Under the pieces are notes generated by a model that saw only the letters and a list, made by a program, of their open reading frames with translations, was not told the origin of the DNA and did no database searches. DNA of 64,000 bases from Candidatus Desulfobacillus denitrificans (GTDB lineage Bacteria > Pseudomonadota > Gammaproteobacteria > Burkholderiales > Rhodocyclaceae): positions 1,283,390 to 1,347,389 of the forward strand of contig AP021857.1 of the NCBI GenBank assembly GCA_017347485.1, read 5' to 3'. Below, in pieces: positions 45,216 to 54,205 of this stretch. Each line of letters opens with the position of its first letter. The first letter of the stretch is position 1. Position numbers and translations under genes: made by a program.

Positions 45216-47407
45216 TGTCCCCGAAATCCGGCCGGCTCAAGCTGGCGCTCGTTCTGGGCGGCCTCTATCTGCTGCTGGTGGCGCTGTTCGGCGCGCTGGG
45301 GGCGGTGCTGTGGGCCGACATGAAGGAGGCGGAGCGGCAGGCCCTGCTGGCGATCCTGCGGCCGCGCATCGAGCTGTCGATCCTGATCATCCTCATGGCG
45401 TGGTTCGTGCTCGGCATGATCGTGCATGCCATCTACCGTGCCTATGCGCTGGCGCCGCTGGCGCTGCGCGAGCAGGCGCTGGTCATGGTCAATGCCAATC
45501 CCGGCCTGCGTCTGCAGGAGCTGGGCGCGCCGGAGATCAGGACGCTTGCCCAGGTGGTGAATGCATTGGCGGAACAGCGCGAATCCCTGCAACGCGACGT
45601 CGAGGAACGGATTCGCGAAGCCAAGTCTTCCATCGAGGAGGAGAAAAACCGCCTGGCGGCGCTGATGTCGGAACTCACGCAAAGCGTCGTCGTCTGCAAC
45701 CTCGACGGCCGCATCCTGCTCTACAACAACCGCGCCCGCCTGCAGTTCAAGGCGCTGGCGGAGGGCGATCTGGCCGCCGCCGGCGGCGCGCTGATCGGCC
45801 TCGGTCGCTCGATCTTTGCCGTCCTCGATCGCAGCCTGATCGCGCACGCCCTCGAGAGCATCCGGCAGCGCCTGGCACGCGGCAGCCCGCAGCCGTCGGC
45901 CAATTTCGTCACGACCAGCCGTGCCGGCCAGCTGATTCGCGTGCAGATGGCGCCGGTGCTCGCCGCCGGCGATGAGATGCGCGGCGGGGAGGAGGCCGAA
46001 CGCGTCGTCGCCGGCTATGTCCTCATGCTCGACAACATCACGCGCAACTTCGAGCAGGAGAGCCGGCGCGATGCCCTGCTGCAATCCCTCACCGAGGGCA
46101 GCCGCGCCTCGCTCGGCAACATCCGTGCCGCCGTCGAGACCCTGCTCGGCTATCCGGACATGGATGGCGGACAGCGCGACCGTTTCGTCGGCATCATCAG
46201 CGACGAGGTGGCGGCGATGGGACAGCGCCTCGACCAGACCGTCAGCGAGTTCTCCGACGCCCTCAAGTCGCGCTGGCCGCTCGAGGACATGCTCGGCGAA
46301 GACCTGATCGAGGCGGCCTGCAGGCGCATCGAAGCGAAACTGGGCCTGCCGACCAAGCTGGACGAGATTGCCGAGGGGGTCTGGGTCAGGGTCGACAGCT
46401 TTTCGCTCCTGCAGGGCGTCACCTACCTGGCGGCGCGGCTGCGTGACGAGTACGACATCCGCGAACTGCGCTTTCGCCTGCAGGCGAACGGCCGGCTGGC
46501 CCACCTCGACCTGGTGTGGACCGGCGCCGTGGTCGGCAGCCAGACGCTGCTGGCGTGGGAGATCGACCCGATGAACGTGGCCGGAGAAAGCAGTCCGCTG
46601 ACCCTGCGCGAGGTGATCGAGCGCCATGGCGGCGAGATGTGGTTCGAACGCGAGAAGGCCTCGCACCGCGCCTGCGTCCGCATTCTGCTGCCTTCCACCC
46701 AGCCGCAGGAGGGTGCCGAGGCCGCGGCACAGCCTCGCATCGAGAGCCGCCCCGAGTATTACGACTTCAACCTGTTCCGGCAAACCGAGGAGAGCCGCGC
46801 ACTTGACGACCGTCTGCTCACCGAGCTGGCCTACACGGTCTTCGACACGGAGACGACCGGGCTGGAGCCCTCGGCCGGCGACGAGATCATCCAGATCGGG
46901 GCGACGCGCATCGTCAACGGCCGGCTGCTGCGCAGCGAGTGCATCGACCAGATCATCGATCCGCGCCGCCCGCTGCGGCCGGAAGGCATTCCCATCCACG
47001 GCATCACCGAGGAAATGGTGGCCGGCCAGCCGGGCATCGAGCAGGTGTTGCCGCATTTCCACGCCTTCTGCGAGGATACCGTGCTGGTGGCACACAATGC
47101 CGCCTTCGACATGCGCTTCCTTCAGTTGAAGGAGGCCTCCACAGGCATCTGCTTCCGCCAGCCGGTGCTCGACACCCTGCTGCTTTCCGCCGTGATCCAT
47201 CCCAACCAGGAGTCGCACAAGCTGGAGGCGATCTGTGCCCGGCTCGGCATCGACGTCATCGGCCGCCATACCGCGCTGGGCGACGCCATCGTCACCGGCG
47301 AGGTGTTCCTGCGCATGATCCCGCTGCTCGATGAGATGGGCATTCGCACCCTGCGCGAGGCGCGCGAGGCGGCGGAGCACACCTACTACGCCAGAATCAA
47401 ATACTGA
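45215..47407 (+). CDS. Kinase-like membrane protein fused to a DnaQ-type 3'-5' exonuclease
   Basis: 730 residues. The N-terminus has two membrane helices (VLGGLYLLLVALFGALGAVLW and LIILMAWFVLGMIVHAIY), a HAMP-like and coiled-coil stretch, and a PAS domain. A kinase-like region follows in which the H-box position reads SRASLGNIRAAVETLLGY, without a phosphoacceptor His. Residues ~535-715 are a DEDDh exonuclease: FDTETTGLEP (Exo I), LVAHNAAFDMRFL (Exo II) and HTALGDAIVTGEVFL (Exo III), all catalytic acids intact. Such fusions recur next to acs-linked symporter kinases. Its substrate is unknown. Confidence 0.92.
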   Translation: MSPKSGRLKLALVLGGLYLLLVALFGALGAVLWADMKEAERQALLAILRPRIELSILIILMAWFVLGMIVHAIYRAYALAPLALREQALVMVNANPGLRLQELGAPEIRTLAQVVNALAEQRESLQRDVEERIREAKSSIEEEKNRLAALMSELTQSVVVCNLDGRILLYNNRARLQFKALAEGDLAAAGGALIGLGRSIFAVLDRSLIAHALESIRQRLARGSPQPSANFVTTSRAGQLIRVQMAPVLAAGDEMRGGEEAERVVAGYVLMLDNITRNFEQESRRDALLQSLTEGSRASLGNIRAAVETLLGYPDMDGGQRDRFVGIISDEVAAMGQRLDQTVSEFSDALKSRWPLEDMLGEDLIEAACRRIEAKLGLPTKLDEIAEGVWVRVDSFSLLQGVTYLAARLRDEYDIRELRFRLQANGRLAHLDLVWTGAVVGSQTLLAWEIDPMNVAGESSPLTLREVIERHGGEMWFEREKASHRACVRILLPSTQPQEGAEAAAQPRIESRPEYYDFNLFRQTEESRALDDRLLTELAYTVFDTETTGLEPSAGDEIIQIGATRIVNGRLLRSECIDQIIDPRRPLRPEGIPIHGITEEMVAGQPGIEQVLPHFHAFCEDTVLVAHNAAFDMRFLQLKEASTGICFRQPVLDTLLLSAVIHPNQESHKLEAICARLGIDVIGRHTALGDAIVTGEVFLRMIPLLDEMGIRTLREAREAAEHTYYARIKY

Positions 47408-47424
47408 ACCGGAAGGTCCCGACC

Positions 47425-48882
47425 ATGGAAGAACCCCTACGCCAGCTTTCCGCCCGCAACGACTTCCAGGCGATGTACAGTCCGCTCGGCAGCCTGATCC
47501 GACGCCAGCCGCTGACGGTGCCGCTGGATGCCAGCGTGCGGCAGGCCATCAAGGTGATGGACGAGAAGCGCATCGGCTCCATCATCGTCGCCGACGCCGG
47601 CGGCAAGCTGCCGCTGGGCATTTTCACCTTGCGCGACCTGCTGCACCGGGTGGCGTTGCCCGGCTGCACCCTCGACCTGCCGATTGCGGCGGTGATGACC
47701 GCCGGCGTGATCACCGTCAAGCCGCAGACCACCGCCTACCAGGCCGCCCTCATCATGGGCCGGCGCGGCCTGCGCCACCTGCTGGTGGTCGACGATGCCG
47801 GCGGCCTGATCGGCATCGTCTCGCAGAACGACCTGTTCGCACTGCAGCGCACCGGCATCAACGACGTCACCAGCAACATTCGCGAGGCGCGGGATCTCGC
47901 CGCCCTGCAAGGCTGCGCCAAGGACATCCGCAACATGGCGATCACCATGCTGGGGCAGGGCGTCGCCGCCGACCAGCTGACCCACCTCATCTCGACCCTC
48001 AACGACCTGCTGACCCTGCGTATCATCGAACTGACCCACGACGAGTTCGAGCTGCCGCAGGTGAAGTGGTGCTGGATCGCGCTCGGCTCGGAAGGCCGCT
48101 ATGAGCAGACGCTGTCGACGGACCAGGACAACGGAATCATCTTCGAGGCGGCCGGCGCCGACGTCGACGCGGTGCGCCGCAGCCTGCTGCCCTTCGCCGA
48201 GTCGGTGAACCGCAAGCTCGATGCCTGCGGCTTTCCGCTGTGCAAGGGCGGCATCATGGCCGGCAACCCCGAATGGTGCATGTCGCTGGAGGAATGGCGC
48301 TCGAGGTTCGCCAAATGGATCCTCGCGCCGGAGCCGAAGGCGCTGCTCAACGCCTCGATCTTCTTCGACTTCCGCCCGCTCTACGGCGACGAGGAGTTGT
48401 CCGAGCGCCTGCGCGACTGGCTGCTGGAGGCCACCGGCAAGGCGTCGCTGTTCCTGCGCCTGATGACGGAGAACGCCTTGCAGTGCCAGCCGCCGCTTGG
48501 ACTGATCCGGGATTTCGTATACGACGACAACAAGGACTTCCCGCGCACCCTCGACCTGAAGATGTACGGCTCGCGGCCCTTCGTCGACGCCGCGCGCATT
48601 TTCGCGCTGGCCAACAACGTCGCCATGACCGGCACGGCGCAGCGCCTGCGCGGTGCGGCGGGGGCCACCAACCTCGGCGCCGATGTCGAGGCGATGGTCG
48701 ACGGCTTCTATTTCATCCAGCTGCTGAGGCTGCGCCGCCAGCAGGCGCTGCAGGGGAACGAGGCCGGCGCCAACCGCGTCGCCCCGGACGAGCTGAACGA
48801 ACTGGACCGGCTCATTCTCAAGGAAGCCTTCAAGCAGGCGCGCAAGCTGCAGGACAAGCTGCGGCTGGACTACCGCTTGTAG
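47425..48882 (+). CDS. CBS-pair DUF294 putative nucleotidyltransferase
   Basis: 485 residues. Two CBS units (~25-145; MDEKRIGSIIVADAGG and MGRRGLRHLLVVDD), a DUF294 nucleotidyltransferase domain with GSEGRYEQTLSTDQDNGIIF (G-S and D-x-D metal site), and a DUF294 C-terminal substrate-binding domain. Adenosyl ligands of CBS pairs suggest energy-state sensing; the DUF294 domain resembles GlnD and may modify a protein. It closes the acetate-sensor operon. A motif copy follows its stop directly. Confidence 0.9.
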   Translation: MEEPLRQLSARNDFQAMYSPLGSLIRRQPLTVPLDASVRQAIKVMDEKRIGSIIVADAGGKLPLGIFTLRDLLHRVALPGCTLDLPIAAVMTAGVITVKPQTTAYQAALIMGRRGLRHLLVVDDAGGLIGIVSQNDLFALQRTGINDVTSNIREARDLAALQGCAKDIRNMAITMLGQGVAADQLTHLISTLNDLLTLRIIELTHDEFELPQVKWCWIALGSEGRYEQTLSTDQDNGIIFEAAGADVDAVRRSLLPFAESVNRKLDACGFPLCKGGIMAGNPEWCMSLEEWRSRFAKWILAPEPKALLNASIFFDFRPLYGDEELSERLRDWLLEATGKASLFLRLMTENALQCQPPLGLIRDFVYDDNKDFPRTLDLKMYGSRPFVDAARIFALANNVAMTGTAQRLRGAAGATNLGADVEAMVDGFYFIQLLRLRRQQALQGNEAGANRVAPDELNELDRLILKEAFKQARKLQDKLRLDYRL

Positions 48883-48906
48883 CGCCGTTCCGGGGAGACT
48901 GACTTT
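48883..48906 (-). repeat. Dispersed bipartite motif, copy 10
   Basis: Perfect copy filling the 29-base gap between the convergent DUF294 and iclR genes; no other terminator is seen there. Confidence 0.85.
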
Positions 48907-48911
48907 TCAGC

Positions 48912-49727
48912 TCAGAAGCTGCCGCCGGTGGCGGCGAAGAGGCGGTCGCGCAGCTGGATCAGGCGCGGGCCGAGTTCCTCGAAGATGCGGCTGCGCGTCA
49001 TCTCGAAGGGCGGGCCGGCGCAGGTGAGGGCGAGGATCTTCGAGTGGTCGCGCGAGATCAGCGGCACGGCGACCGAGCAGACGTCCTTGTTCCATTCGCC
49101 GAGCGAGACGCAGAAGCCGTGCTTCTGGTAGTCGCGCACGGCCTTGTCGAAGCTGGCGCGGAAACCCTCCCAGTCCTCCTTGCGGCCCATCTGGCGGTGT
49201 TCCTCGAGCATCGCCTCGCGCGCGTCCGGCGACAGGCCGCAGTGGTAGGCGCGGCCGAGCGCCGTCATGCCGTAGGGCACGCGCGCGCCGACCTCGAGGC
49301 GCATCTGGAAGGTCGGATTGCCCTGGCAGACCTCGAGGAACACCATGTAGGGATTGTCGCGCGCCGCCAGGCACACCGCGGCGCGGGCGTAATCGGCGAA
49401 CTCCTGCATCAACGGTCGCGCGATGGCACGGATGTCCTGGCTGGCGAGAAAGGAATAGCCGAGCGCCAGCACGCCGGCCGAGAGGGCGTACTTGCCCGAT
49501 TCCGGCGAGTAGTTGAGGTAGCCGAGCCGGGTCAGCGTGTAGGTCAGGCGCGTCACCGTCGGCTTCGGCAGGCGGGTGCGCTGGGCGATCTCGTTGTTGC
49601 CCAGCGCCGGGTGGCGCGGCGTGAAGGCGCGCAGGATGTCGAGGCCGCGCGCCAGTGCCGTGACGAACTGGCGGTCCTTGGCCGGCTGGGCGGCGGGCGT
49701 CTTGCGGGCGGTTCGGGCCATGTTCAT
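48912..49727 (-). CDS. IclR-family transcriptional regulator
   Basis: 271 residues. An N-terminal winged helix-turn-helix (LGNNEIAQRTRLPKPTVTRLTYTLTRLGYL) and an IclR effector-binding domain. Such regulators with a conserved RLPKPTVTRL helix often control aromatic or acid catabolism. It starts at the ATG immediately after the upstream qor stop (TAAATG), so it is the third gene of an SDR-qor-iclR operon; a nearby palindrome (51616-51628) is a candidate operator. Confidence 0.92.
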   Translation of the reverse strand: MNMARTARKTPAAQPAKDRQFVTALARGLDILRAFTPRHPALGNNEIAQRTRLPKPTVTRLTYTLTRLGYLNYSPESGKYALSAGVLALGYSFLASQDIRAIARPLMQEFADYARAAVCLAARDNPYMVFLEVCQGNPTFQMRLEVGARVPYGMTALGRAYHCGLSPDAREAMLEEHRQMGRKEDWEGFRASFDKAVRDYQKHGFCVSLGEWNKDVCSVAVPLISRDHSKILALTCAGPPFEMTRSRIFEELGPRLIQLRDRLFAATGGSF

Positions 49728-50705
49728 TTACTCCGGCAAGATGACGACCTTGCCCTTCACCTGGCGGTCGAGCAGACGCCGCATGGCTTCCGGCGCGCGC
49801 GCCAGCGGGAACCGCTCGCTGACGACGGGCCTGACCTTGCCCTCGGCGAACCAGGCCATCAGCTGCTGCATGTTGCGCATGTGGCCGCGCGGGTCGTGGC
49901 GCACCGAGTCGCCCCAGTACACGCCGATCAGCGACCGCTCTTTCAATAGCGCCAGGTTGAGCGGGATCTTCGGGATCTCGCCGGCGGCGAAGCCGACGAT
50001 CAACAGTCGGCCGCGCCAGGCCAGGGCGCGCAGCGCCGGCTCGGTGTAGCCGCCGCCGACCGGGTCGCAGACGACGTCGACGCCCTTTTCCCCGGTGAGG
50101 GCGAGGGCGCGCTGGCGCAGGTCCTCACGGCTGTAATCGATGGTCTCGTCCGCGCCGAGCTGCCGGCACAGCGCCAGCTTGTCCCCGCTCGAGGCGGCGG
50201 CGATGACGCGCGCACCCATCGCCTTGCCGATCTCCACCGCCGCCGCGCCGACGCCGCCGGCGGCGCCGAGCACCAGCAGCGTCTCACCGGGCTGCAGCCG
50301 GCCGCAGTCCTGCAGGGCGTGCAGCGAGGTGCCGTAGGTCAGCACCAGCGCGGCCCCCGTGGCGAAATCCATGTTCTCCGGCAGGGGCATGATCTTCCCG
50401 GCGGCGACGGCGCATTCCTCGGCGAAGCCGCCGGTGCCGGGGAAGCCGATGACGCGGTCGCCGGCCTTGAGGCCCTGCACGCCCTGGCCGACCGCCTTGA
50501 CGAGTCCCGCCACCTCGGCGCCGGGCGAGAAAGGCAGCGGCGGCTTGACCTGGTAGAGGCCCTGCACCATCAGCGCGTCGGGAAAGTTGAGCGCGGCCGC
50601 CTTGACGTCCACCACCACCTGGCCGGGGCCGGCCGTGGGCGAGGGCATGTCCTCCACCGCGAGCTTCTCCAGCGGGCCGTATTCGGCGCAGAGCAGGGCT
50701 TTCAT
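49728..50705 (-). CDS. NADPH:quinone oxidoreductase family protein (MDR)
   Basis: 325 residues of the zinc-free MDR quinone-reductase/enoyl-reductase family: AALNFPDALMVQGLYQVKP, GAEVAGLVKAVG, NADPH site LGAAGGVGAAAVEIGKAMGA and DPVGGGYTEPALRALAWRG. It probably reduces quinone or an enoyl-CoA. It lies 13 bases after the SDR gene and abuts iclR. Confidence 0.9.
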   Translation of the reverse strand: MKALLCAEYGPLEKLAVEDMPSPTAGPGQVVVDVKAAALNFPDALMVQGLYQVKPPLPFSPGAEVAGLVKAVGQGVQGLKAGDRVIGFPGTGGFAEECAVAAGKIMPLPENMDFATGAALVLTYGTSLHALQDCGRLQPGETLLVLGAAGGVGAAAVEIGKAMGARVIAAASSGDKLALCRQLGADETIDYSREDLRQRALALTGEKGVDVVCDPVGGGYTEPALRALAWRGRLLIVGFAAGEIPKIPLNLALLKERSLIGVYWGDSVRHDPRGHMRNMQQLMAWFAEGKVRPVVSERFPLARAPEAMRRLLDRQVKGKVVILPE

Positions 50706-50718
50706 CCTGGCTTGCCTC

Positions 50719-51555
50719 TCAGAGCGGGGTCGGGTTGCGGTCCTCGAGGATGTCTTCCATCCTCAGGCGCACCGCCTGCTTGATGCGGGTGTGCGGGATG
50801 ACGTAGAAGCGGCCGGCGGCGACGGCATCGAACACCGCGCCGGCCATGTCGTCGGCCGTCAGGCGGCCGGACTTCACCGCCTGATCCATGCGCGCGTGGT
50901 AGGCGGCGGAGGCGGCCGAGGGCGGCGCCGCCGTGCCGAAGCGCTCCGGCCGGTTGCGTTCCGAAGTTTGGATGGCGGTCGGCACCCAGGCCGGGCAGAG
51001 CACCGAAACGCCGATTTTCGCCTGCTGCGCCTTGAGCTCGGCGTACAGCGTCTCCGACAGGGTCACCACGCCGTGCTTGCTGACATTGTAGGCGGCCATC
51101 GCCGGCGTGGACAGCAGGCCGGCGACGGAAGCGGTATTCACGATGCGGCTCTCGTCCGCCTGCGCCAGCATGCGCGGCACGAAGTGGTGGATGGCATGCA
51201 CCACGCTCCACAGGTTTACGCCGAGGACCCACTCCCAGTCGGCGGTGCTCATTTCCCATGCAAGCCGGGTCAGGCCGACGCCGGCGTTGTTGCACAGCAG
51301 ATGCACTGCGCCGAAGCGGGCGAAGGCCGTGTCGGCGAGGGCGGCGATGTCAGCTTCGCGGCTGACGTCGACGCGGCGGATGACCAGCGCGTCGGCCGCC
51401 CGCGGCAGCGTCCTCGCCGCCTCGGCGAGCTTCGCCTCGTCGATGTCGGCCAGCACCAGGCGCATGCCCTCGCGCGCCGCGCGCTGCGCCAGGGCGAAGC
51501 CGATGCCGCTCGCCGCGCCGGTGATGACGGCCGTCCTGCCCTTCAGGTCGTGCAT
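50719..51555 (-). CDS. Short-chain dehydrogenase/reductase
   Basis: 278 residues. NAD(P) site TGAASGIG, NNAGVG and the catalytic set with Ser in NTASVAG and YNVSK (Tyr-x3-Lys). Asp at the end of beta-2 (LADID) suggests NAD preference. The C-terminal extension ending RMEDILEDRNPTPL is longer than the minimal SDR. First gene of the SDR-qor-iclR operon, reading away from the operator region. Confidence 0.93.
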   Translation of the reverse strand: MHDLKGRTAVITGAASGIGFALAQRAAREGMRLVLADIDEAKLAEAARTLPRAADALVIRRVDVSREADIAALADTAFARFGAVHLLCNNAGVGLTRLAWEMSTADWEWVLGVNLWSVVHAIHHFVPRMLAQADESRIVNTASVAGLLSTPAMAAYNVSKHGVVTLSETLYAELKAQQAKIGVSVLCPAWVPTAIQTSERNRPERFGTAAPPSAASAAYHARMDQAVKSGRLTADDMAGAVFDAVAAGRFYVIPHTRIKQAVRLRMEDILEDRNPTPL

Positions 51556-51589
51556 GCTGCGTTCCTATAGAATTTGCGCGAAGATAGCA

Positions 51590-51628
51590 CGATGGTGAAT
51601 AAAACGAAACCATCGTTCGCATAGCGAA
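51590..51628. promoter_or_regulatory. Two palindromic operator-like sites in a divergent promoter region
   Basis: CGATGGT / ACCATCG arms (51590-51596 and 51609-51615, 12-base spacer) and the perfect palindrome TTCGC-ata-GCGAA (51616-51628). They lie between the divergent SDR and acidic-protein genes. The second resembles the short palindromes bound by IclR-type regulators, and an iclR gene is in the leftward operon. Confidence 0.6.
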
Positions 51629-51649
51629 ACTGAATGAAAGGAAGCATCC

Positions 51650-52084
51650 ATGGATGTGACCGCCAGCGTGGTGGCGGCGGACCTCGACGAGGCCGCCGAC
51701 ATCGTGGCATCGGAAAAGCCGGTCGACGACTGGAAGGGCTTCGAAGCGCGCGGCGTCGACATGACCAAGTTCGCCATGCTGCATGCCCTGCTGTCCGGCC
51801 AATATTTCGACGAGGCGCAGCGAGACTTCGGCCTGCTGCATGCGGAATCCGAGGAGGGGCCCTGGCTGCTGCGATTCCCGGCCGCCTCGGTGGCGCGGCT
51901 GGCCGAACTCGACGAGGCGGGGCTGGAGGTGGTCGGCGCGGAGCTTGCGGCCACCGAAGACTTCGAGGACGAGGAATGGATGGTCGAGGACGTGCAGAAG
52001 ATCGTCACCCAGCTGGCCGACCTGGCCGGCATGGCGGCAGCGCAGGACAAGGCGGTCTTCCTCTGGATCGTCGCCGACGAATGA
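51650..52084 (+). CDS. Acidic hypothetical protein, 144 residues
   Basis: Highly acidic soluble protein with no membrane segment or recognised family: WKGFEARGVDMTKFAMLHALLSG, FGLLHAESEEGPWLLRFPA and an Asp/Glu-rich patch (ATEDFEDEEWMVEDVQKI). The ribosome site AAAGGAAG precedes the ATG. It is ten bases upstream of a qor gene, forming an acidic protein-qor-dsbA-like operon divergent from SDR-qor-iclR. Confidence 0.75.
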   Translation: MDVTASVVAADLDEAADIVASEKPVDDWKGFEARGVDMTKFAMLHALLSGQYFDEAQRDFGLLHAESEEGPWLLRFPAASVARLAELDEAGLEVVGAELAATEDFEDEEWMVEDVQKIVTQLADLAGMAAAQDKAVFLWIVADE

Positions 52085-52094
52085 AGGGGATCGC

Positions 52095-53078
52095 ATGAAG
52101 CAAATCATCTTCGGCAGCGATGGCACGCCGGAATCCATGCAGCTGGCCGAGGGCGAGCGGCCGCAGCCCGGCCCCGGCGAGATCCTCATCGAGGTGCACT
52201 GCGCCGGCATCAACCGCCCCGACGTGCTGCAGCGCTCCGGCCGCTACCCGCCGCCGCCGGGCGCCTCGCCGATCCTCGGCCTGGAGGTGGCCGGCACGGT
52301 GGCGGCGCTGGGCGAGGGCGTCGCGGAATGGAAAGTCAGTGACCGTGTGACGGCGCTGGCGCCGGGCGGCGGCTACGCCGAATACTGCGTCGCGCCGGCC
52401 GCGCACGCCCTGCCGATCCCTGGCGGTCTCGACCTGGCGCAGGCGGCGGCGCTGCCGGAGACCTGGTTCACCGTCTGGGCCAACCTGGTCGACCTGGGCC
52501 GGCTGAAGCAGGGCGAGCGGCTTCTGGTGCACGGCGGTTCCAGCGGCATCGGGCTGACCGCCATCCAGCTCGCGCGCCACCTCGGCGTCGAGTGCCTCGT
52601 CACCGTCGGCAGCGAAGAGAAGGCGCGCTTCTGCCGCAACTTCGGCGCCGATCATGCGATCAATTATCGCGAAGTGGAGTTCGTCCAGCAGGTGAAGGCG
52701 CTCACCGGCGGCGAGGGCGTCGACGTCGTCCTCGACATGGTCGGCGCGCCCTACCTGCAGAAGAACCTCTCCGTGCTGCGGCGCGACGGCCGCCTGGTGA
52801 TGATCGCCTTCCTCGAGGGCAGCAAGGGCGAATTCGACCTGATGCCGGTGATGCTCAAACGCCTCACCGTCACCGGCTCGACCATGCGCCCGCGCAGCGT
52901 GGCGGAGAAGGCGGCCATCCGCGACGCGCTGCTGCAGCACATCTGGCCGGAGATCGCCGCCGGGCGGTTGCTGCCGCATATCCATGCGACCTTCCCGCTG
53001 GCGCAGGCCGGCGAGGCGCACAAGCTGATGGAGAGCAGCGCGCACATCGGCAAGATCGTGCTGCAGGTGAAGCCATGA
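52095..53078 (+). CDS. NAD(P)H:quinone oxidoreductase, PIG3-type
   Basis: 327 residues of the zeta-crystallin/PIG3 group: GINRPDVLQRSGRYPPPPGA, LGLEVAGTVAALG, NADPH site VHGGSSGIGLTAIQLAR and NYREVEFVQQVKALTGGEGVDVVLDMVG. A perfect bipartite motif at 52332-52355 encodes KVSDRVTA in the conserved WKVxDRV core. The stop overlaps the next ATG (ATGA). Substrate may be a quinone or an enoyl-thioester. Confidence 0.93.
   Translation: MKQIIFGSDGTPESMQLAEGERPQPGPGEILIEVHCAGINRPDVLQRSGRYPPPPGASPILGLEVAGTVAALGEGVAEWKVSDRVTALAPGGGYAEYCVAPAAHALPIPGGLDLAQAAALPETWFTVWANLVDLGRLKQGERLLVHGGSSGIGLTAIQLARHLGVECLVTVGSEEKARFCRNFGADHAINYREVEFVQQVKALTGGEGVDVVLDMVGAPYLQKNLSVLRRDGRLVMIAFLEGSKGEFDLMPVMLKRLTVTGSTMRPRSVAEKAAIRDALLQHIWPEIAAGRLLPHIHATFPLAQAGEAHKLMESSAHIGKIVLQVKP
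52332..52355 (+). repeat. Dispersed bipartite motif, copy 11
   Basis: Perfect copy inside the PIG3-type qor gene, encoding KVSDRVTA. Confidence 0.85.
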
Positions 53079-53725
53079 GCGAACTGGTGATCGATGTCGT
53101 TTCGGATGTCGTCTGCCCGTGGTGCTTCATCGGCAAGCGGCGCCTGGAAGCGGCGCTGCGCGAGCTCAAGCAGGAACGGCCGGATGTCGTGCCGCGCATC
53201 CGCTGGCTGCCGTTCTTCCTCAATCCCGACACGCCCGAGGCGGGCGAGCCCTACCGGCCCTTCCTCGAGAAGAAGTTCGGCGGGCCGGAGAAGCTGGCGC
53301 AGATCTGGGCGCAGATCGCCGAGGCCGGGCGCAGCGCCGGCATCGAATTCGCCTTCGAGCGCATCGAGCGGCGCGCCAACACCCTCAAGGCGCACCGGCT
53401 GATCCATCGCGCGCAGACGCAGGGCAGCGCCGACGCCCTGGTCGAGCGGCTTTTCTCGGCCCAGTTCGTCGAAGGCCAGGACGTCGGCGATGCCGCCGTC
53501 CTGGCGCGCCTGGCCGCCGCCTGCGGCGAGGAGGAAGGGCAGACGCTGGCCTTTCTGCGCGGCGAGGAGGGCGCCGCGGCGGTGCGCGCCGGCTTCGAGG
53601 ACGCGCAGCGGATGGGCATCACCGGCGTGCCTTTCTTCATCCTTGCCGGCCGTTTCGGCGTTGGCGGGGCGCAGCCGCCGGAGCCGATGCTGGCGGCCTT
53701 GCGCCGCTGCCTGGTGCCGACCTGA
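53075..53725 (+). CDS. DsbA-family (FrnE-like) cytosolic oxidoreductase
   Basis: 216 residues with no signal peptide. Thioredoxin fold with active site DVVCPWCFIGKRR (CPWC), a helical insertion and cis-Pro loop ITGVPFFIL, all typical of FrnE/2-hydroxychromene-2-carboxylate isomerase-like DsbA relatives. Cytosolic location and coupling to a quinone-reductase gene suggest a redox or stress role. Confidence 0.92.
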   Translation: MSELVIDVVSDVVCPWCFIGKRRLEAALRELKQERPDVVPRIRWLPFFLNPDTPEAGEPYRPFLEKKFGGPEKLAQIWAQIAEAGRSAGIEFAFERIERRANTLKAHRLIHRAQTQGSADALVERLFSAQFVEGQDVGDAAVLARLAAACGEEEGQTLAFLRGEEGAAAVRAGFEDAQRMGITGVPFFILAGRFGVGGAQPPEPMLAALRRCLVPT

Positions 53726-53745
53726 TGCCTGCGCGACCGCGTATC

Positions 53746-53769
53746 TGCAAAAAAAGCTGCAAAAAAAGC
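53746..53769 (+). repeat. Tandem 12-bp A-tract repeat upstream of the cold-shock gene
   Basis: TGCAAAAAAAGC occurs twice in immediate tandem (53746-53757, 53758-53769), giving two A7 tracts 12 bases apart. It resembles a UP element or bent DNA near the csp promoter, in an otherwise GC-rich region. Confidence 0.65.
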
Positions 53770-53914
53770 TTGATTTATTGCCGAGTTGCGGGTTCAATGC
53801 CGGCATTCGCTCGGACTCAAGGAGCAGAATCAGGCGGTTAGCACTGCCATTTCGGTTCTGGGTACACGAACGAACCGTCGGGCAGTCGCCCTTCATTTAT
53901 CTAGGATAGGAAAT

Positions 53915-54118
53915 ATGGCAACAGGTACAGTCAAGTGGTTCAACGATGCCAAAGGCTTCGGCTTCATCACCCCGGACAATGGCGGCGAAGACCTCTTCGC
54001 GCATTTCTCGGCGATCCAGTCGAGCGGCTTCAAGTCCCTCAAGGAAGGCCAGAAGGTCTCCTACGACGAGGCCACCGGCCCGAAGGGCAAGCAGGCGGCG
54101 AACATCAAGCCCCTGTAA
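53915..54118 (+). CDS. Cold-shock-domain protein (CspA family)
   Basis: 67 residues: RNP1 KGFGFI and RNP2 [15 protein letters not shown], and QVNI-like NIKPL end. It binds single-stranded RNA and acts as an RNA chaperone. The gene lies downstream of a 189-base leader, as usual for csp mRNAs regulated by leader structure. A purine-rich ribosome site (GGATAGGA) precedes the ATG. Confidence 0.97.
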   Translation: MATGTVKWFNDAKGFGFITPDNGGEDLFAHFSAIQSSGFKSLKEGQKVSYDEATGPKGKQAANIKPL

Positions 54119-54137
54119 GCGACAAGGCAAGAATTGA

Positions 54138-54165
54138 AAAACCCCGGCCTGCCGGGGTTTTTTTT
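54138..54165 (+). terminator. Rho-independent terminator of the cold-shock gene
   Basis: ACCCCGG-cctg-CCGGGGT followed by a run of T residues (to 54165), preceded by A residues that extend the stem. Confidence 0.95.
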
Positions 54166-54205
54166 CGCCGGCGCTTCGTCACGCCCGTGCCGGCGGAAGT
54201 CTCCG

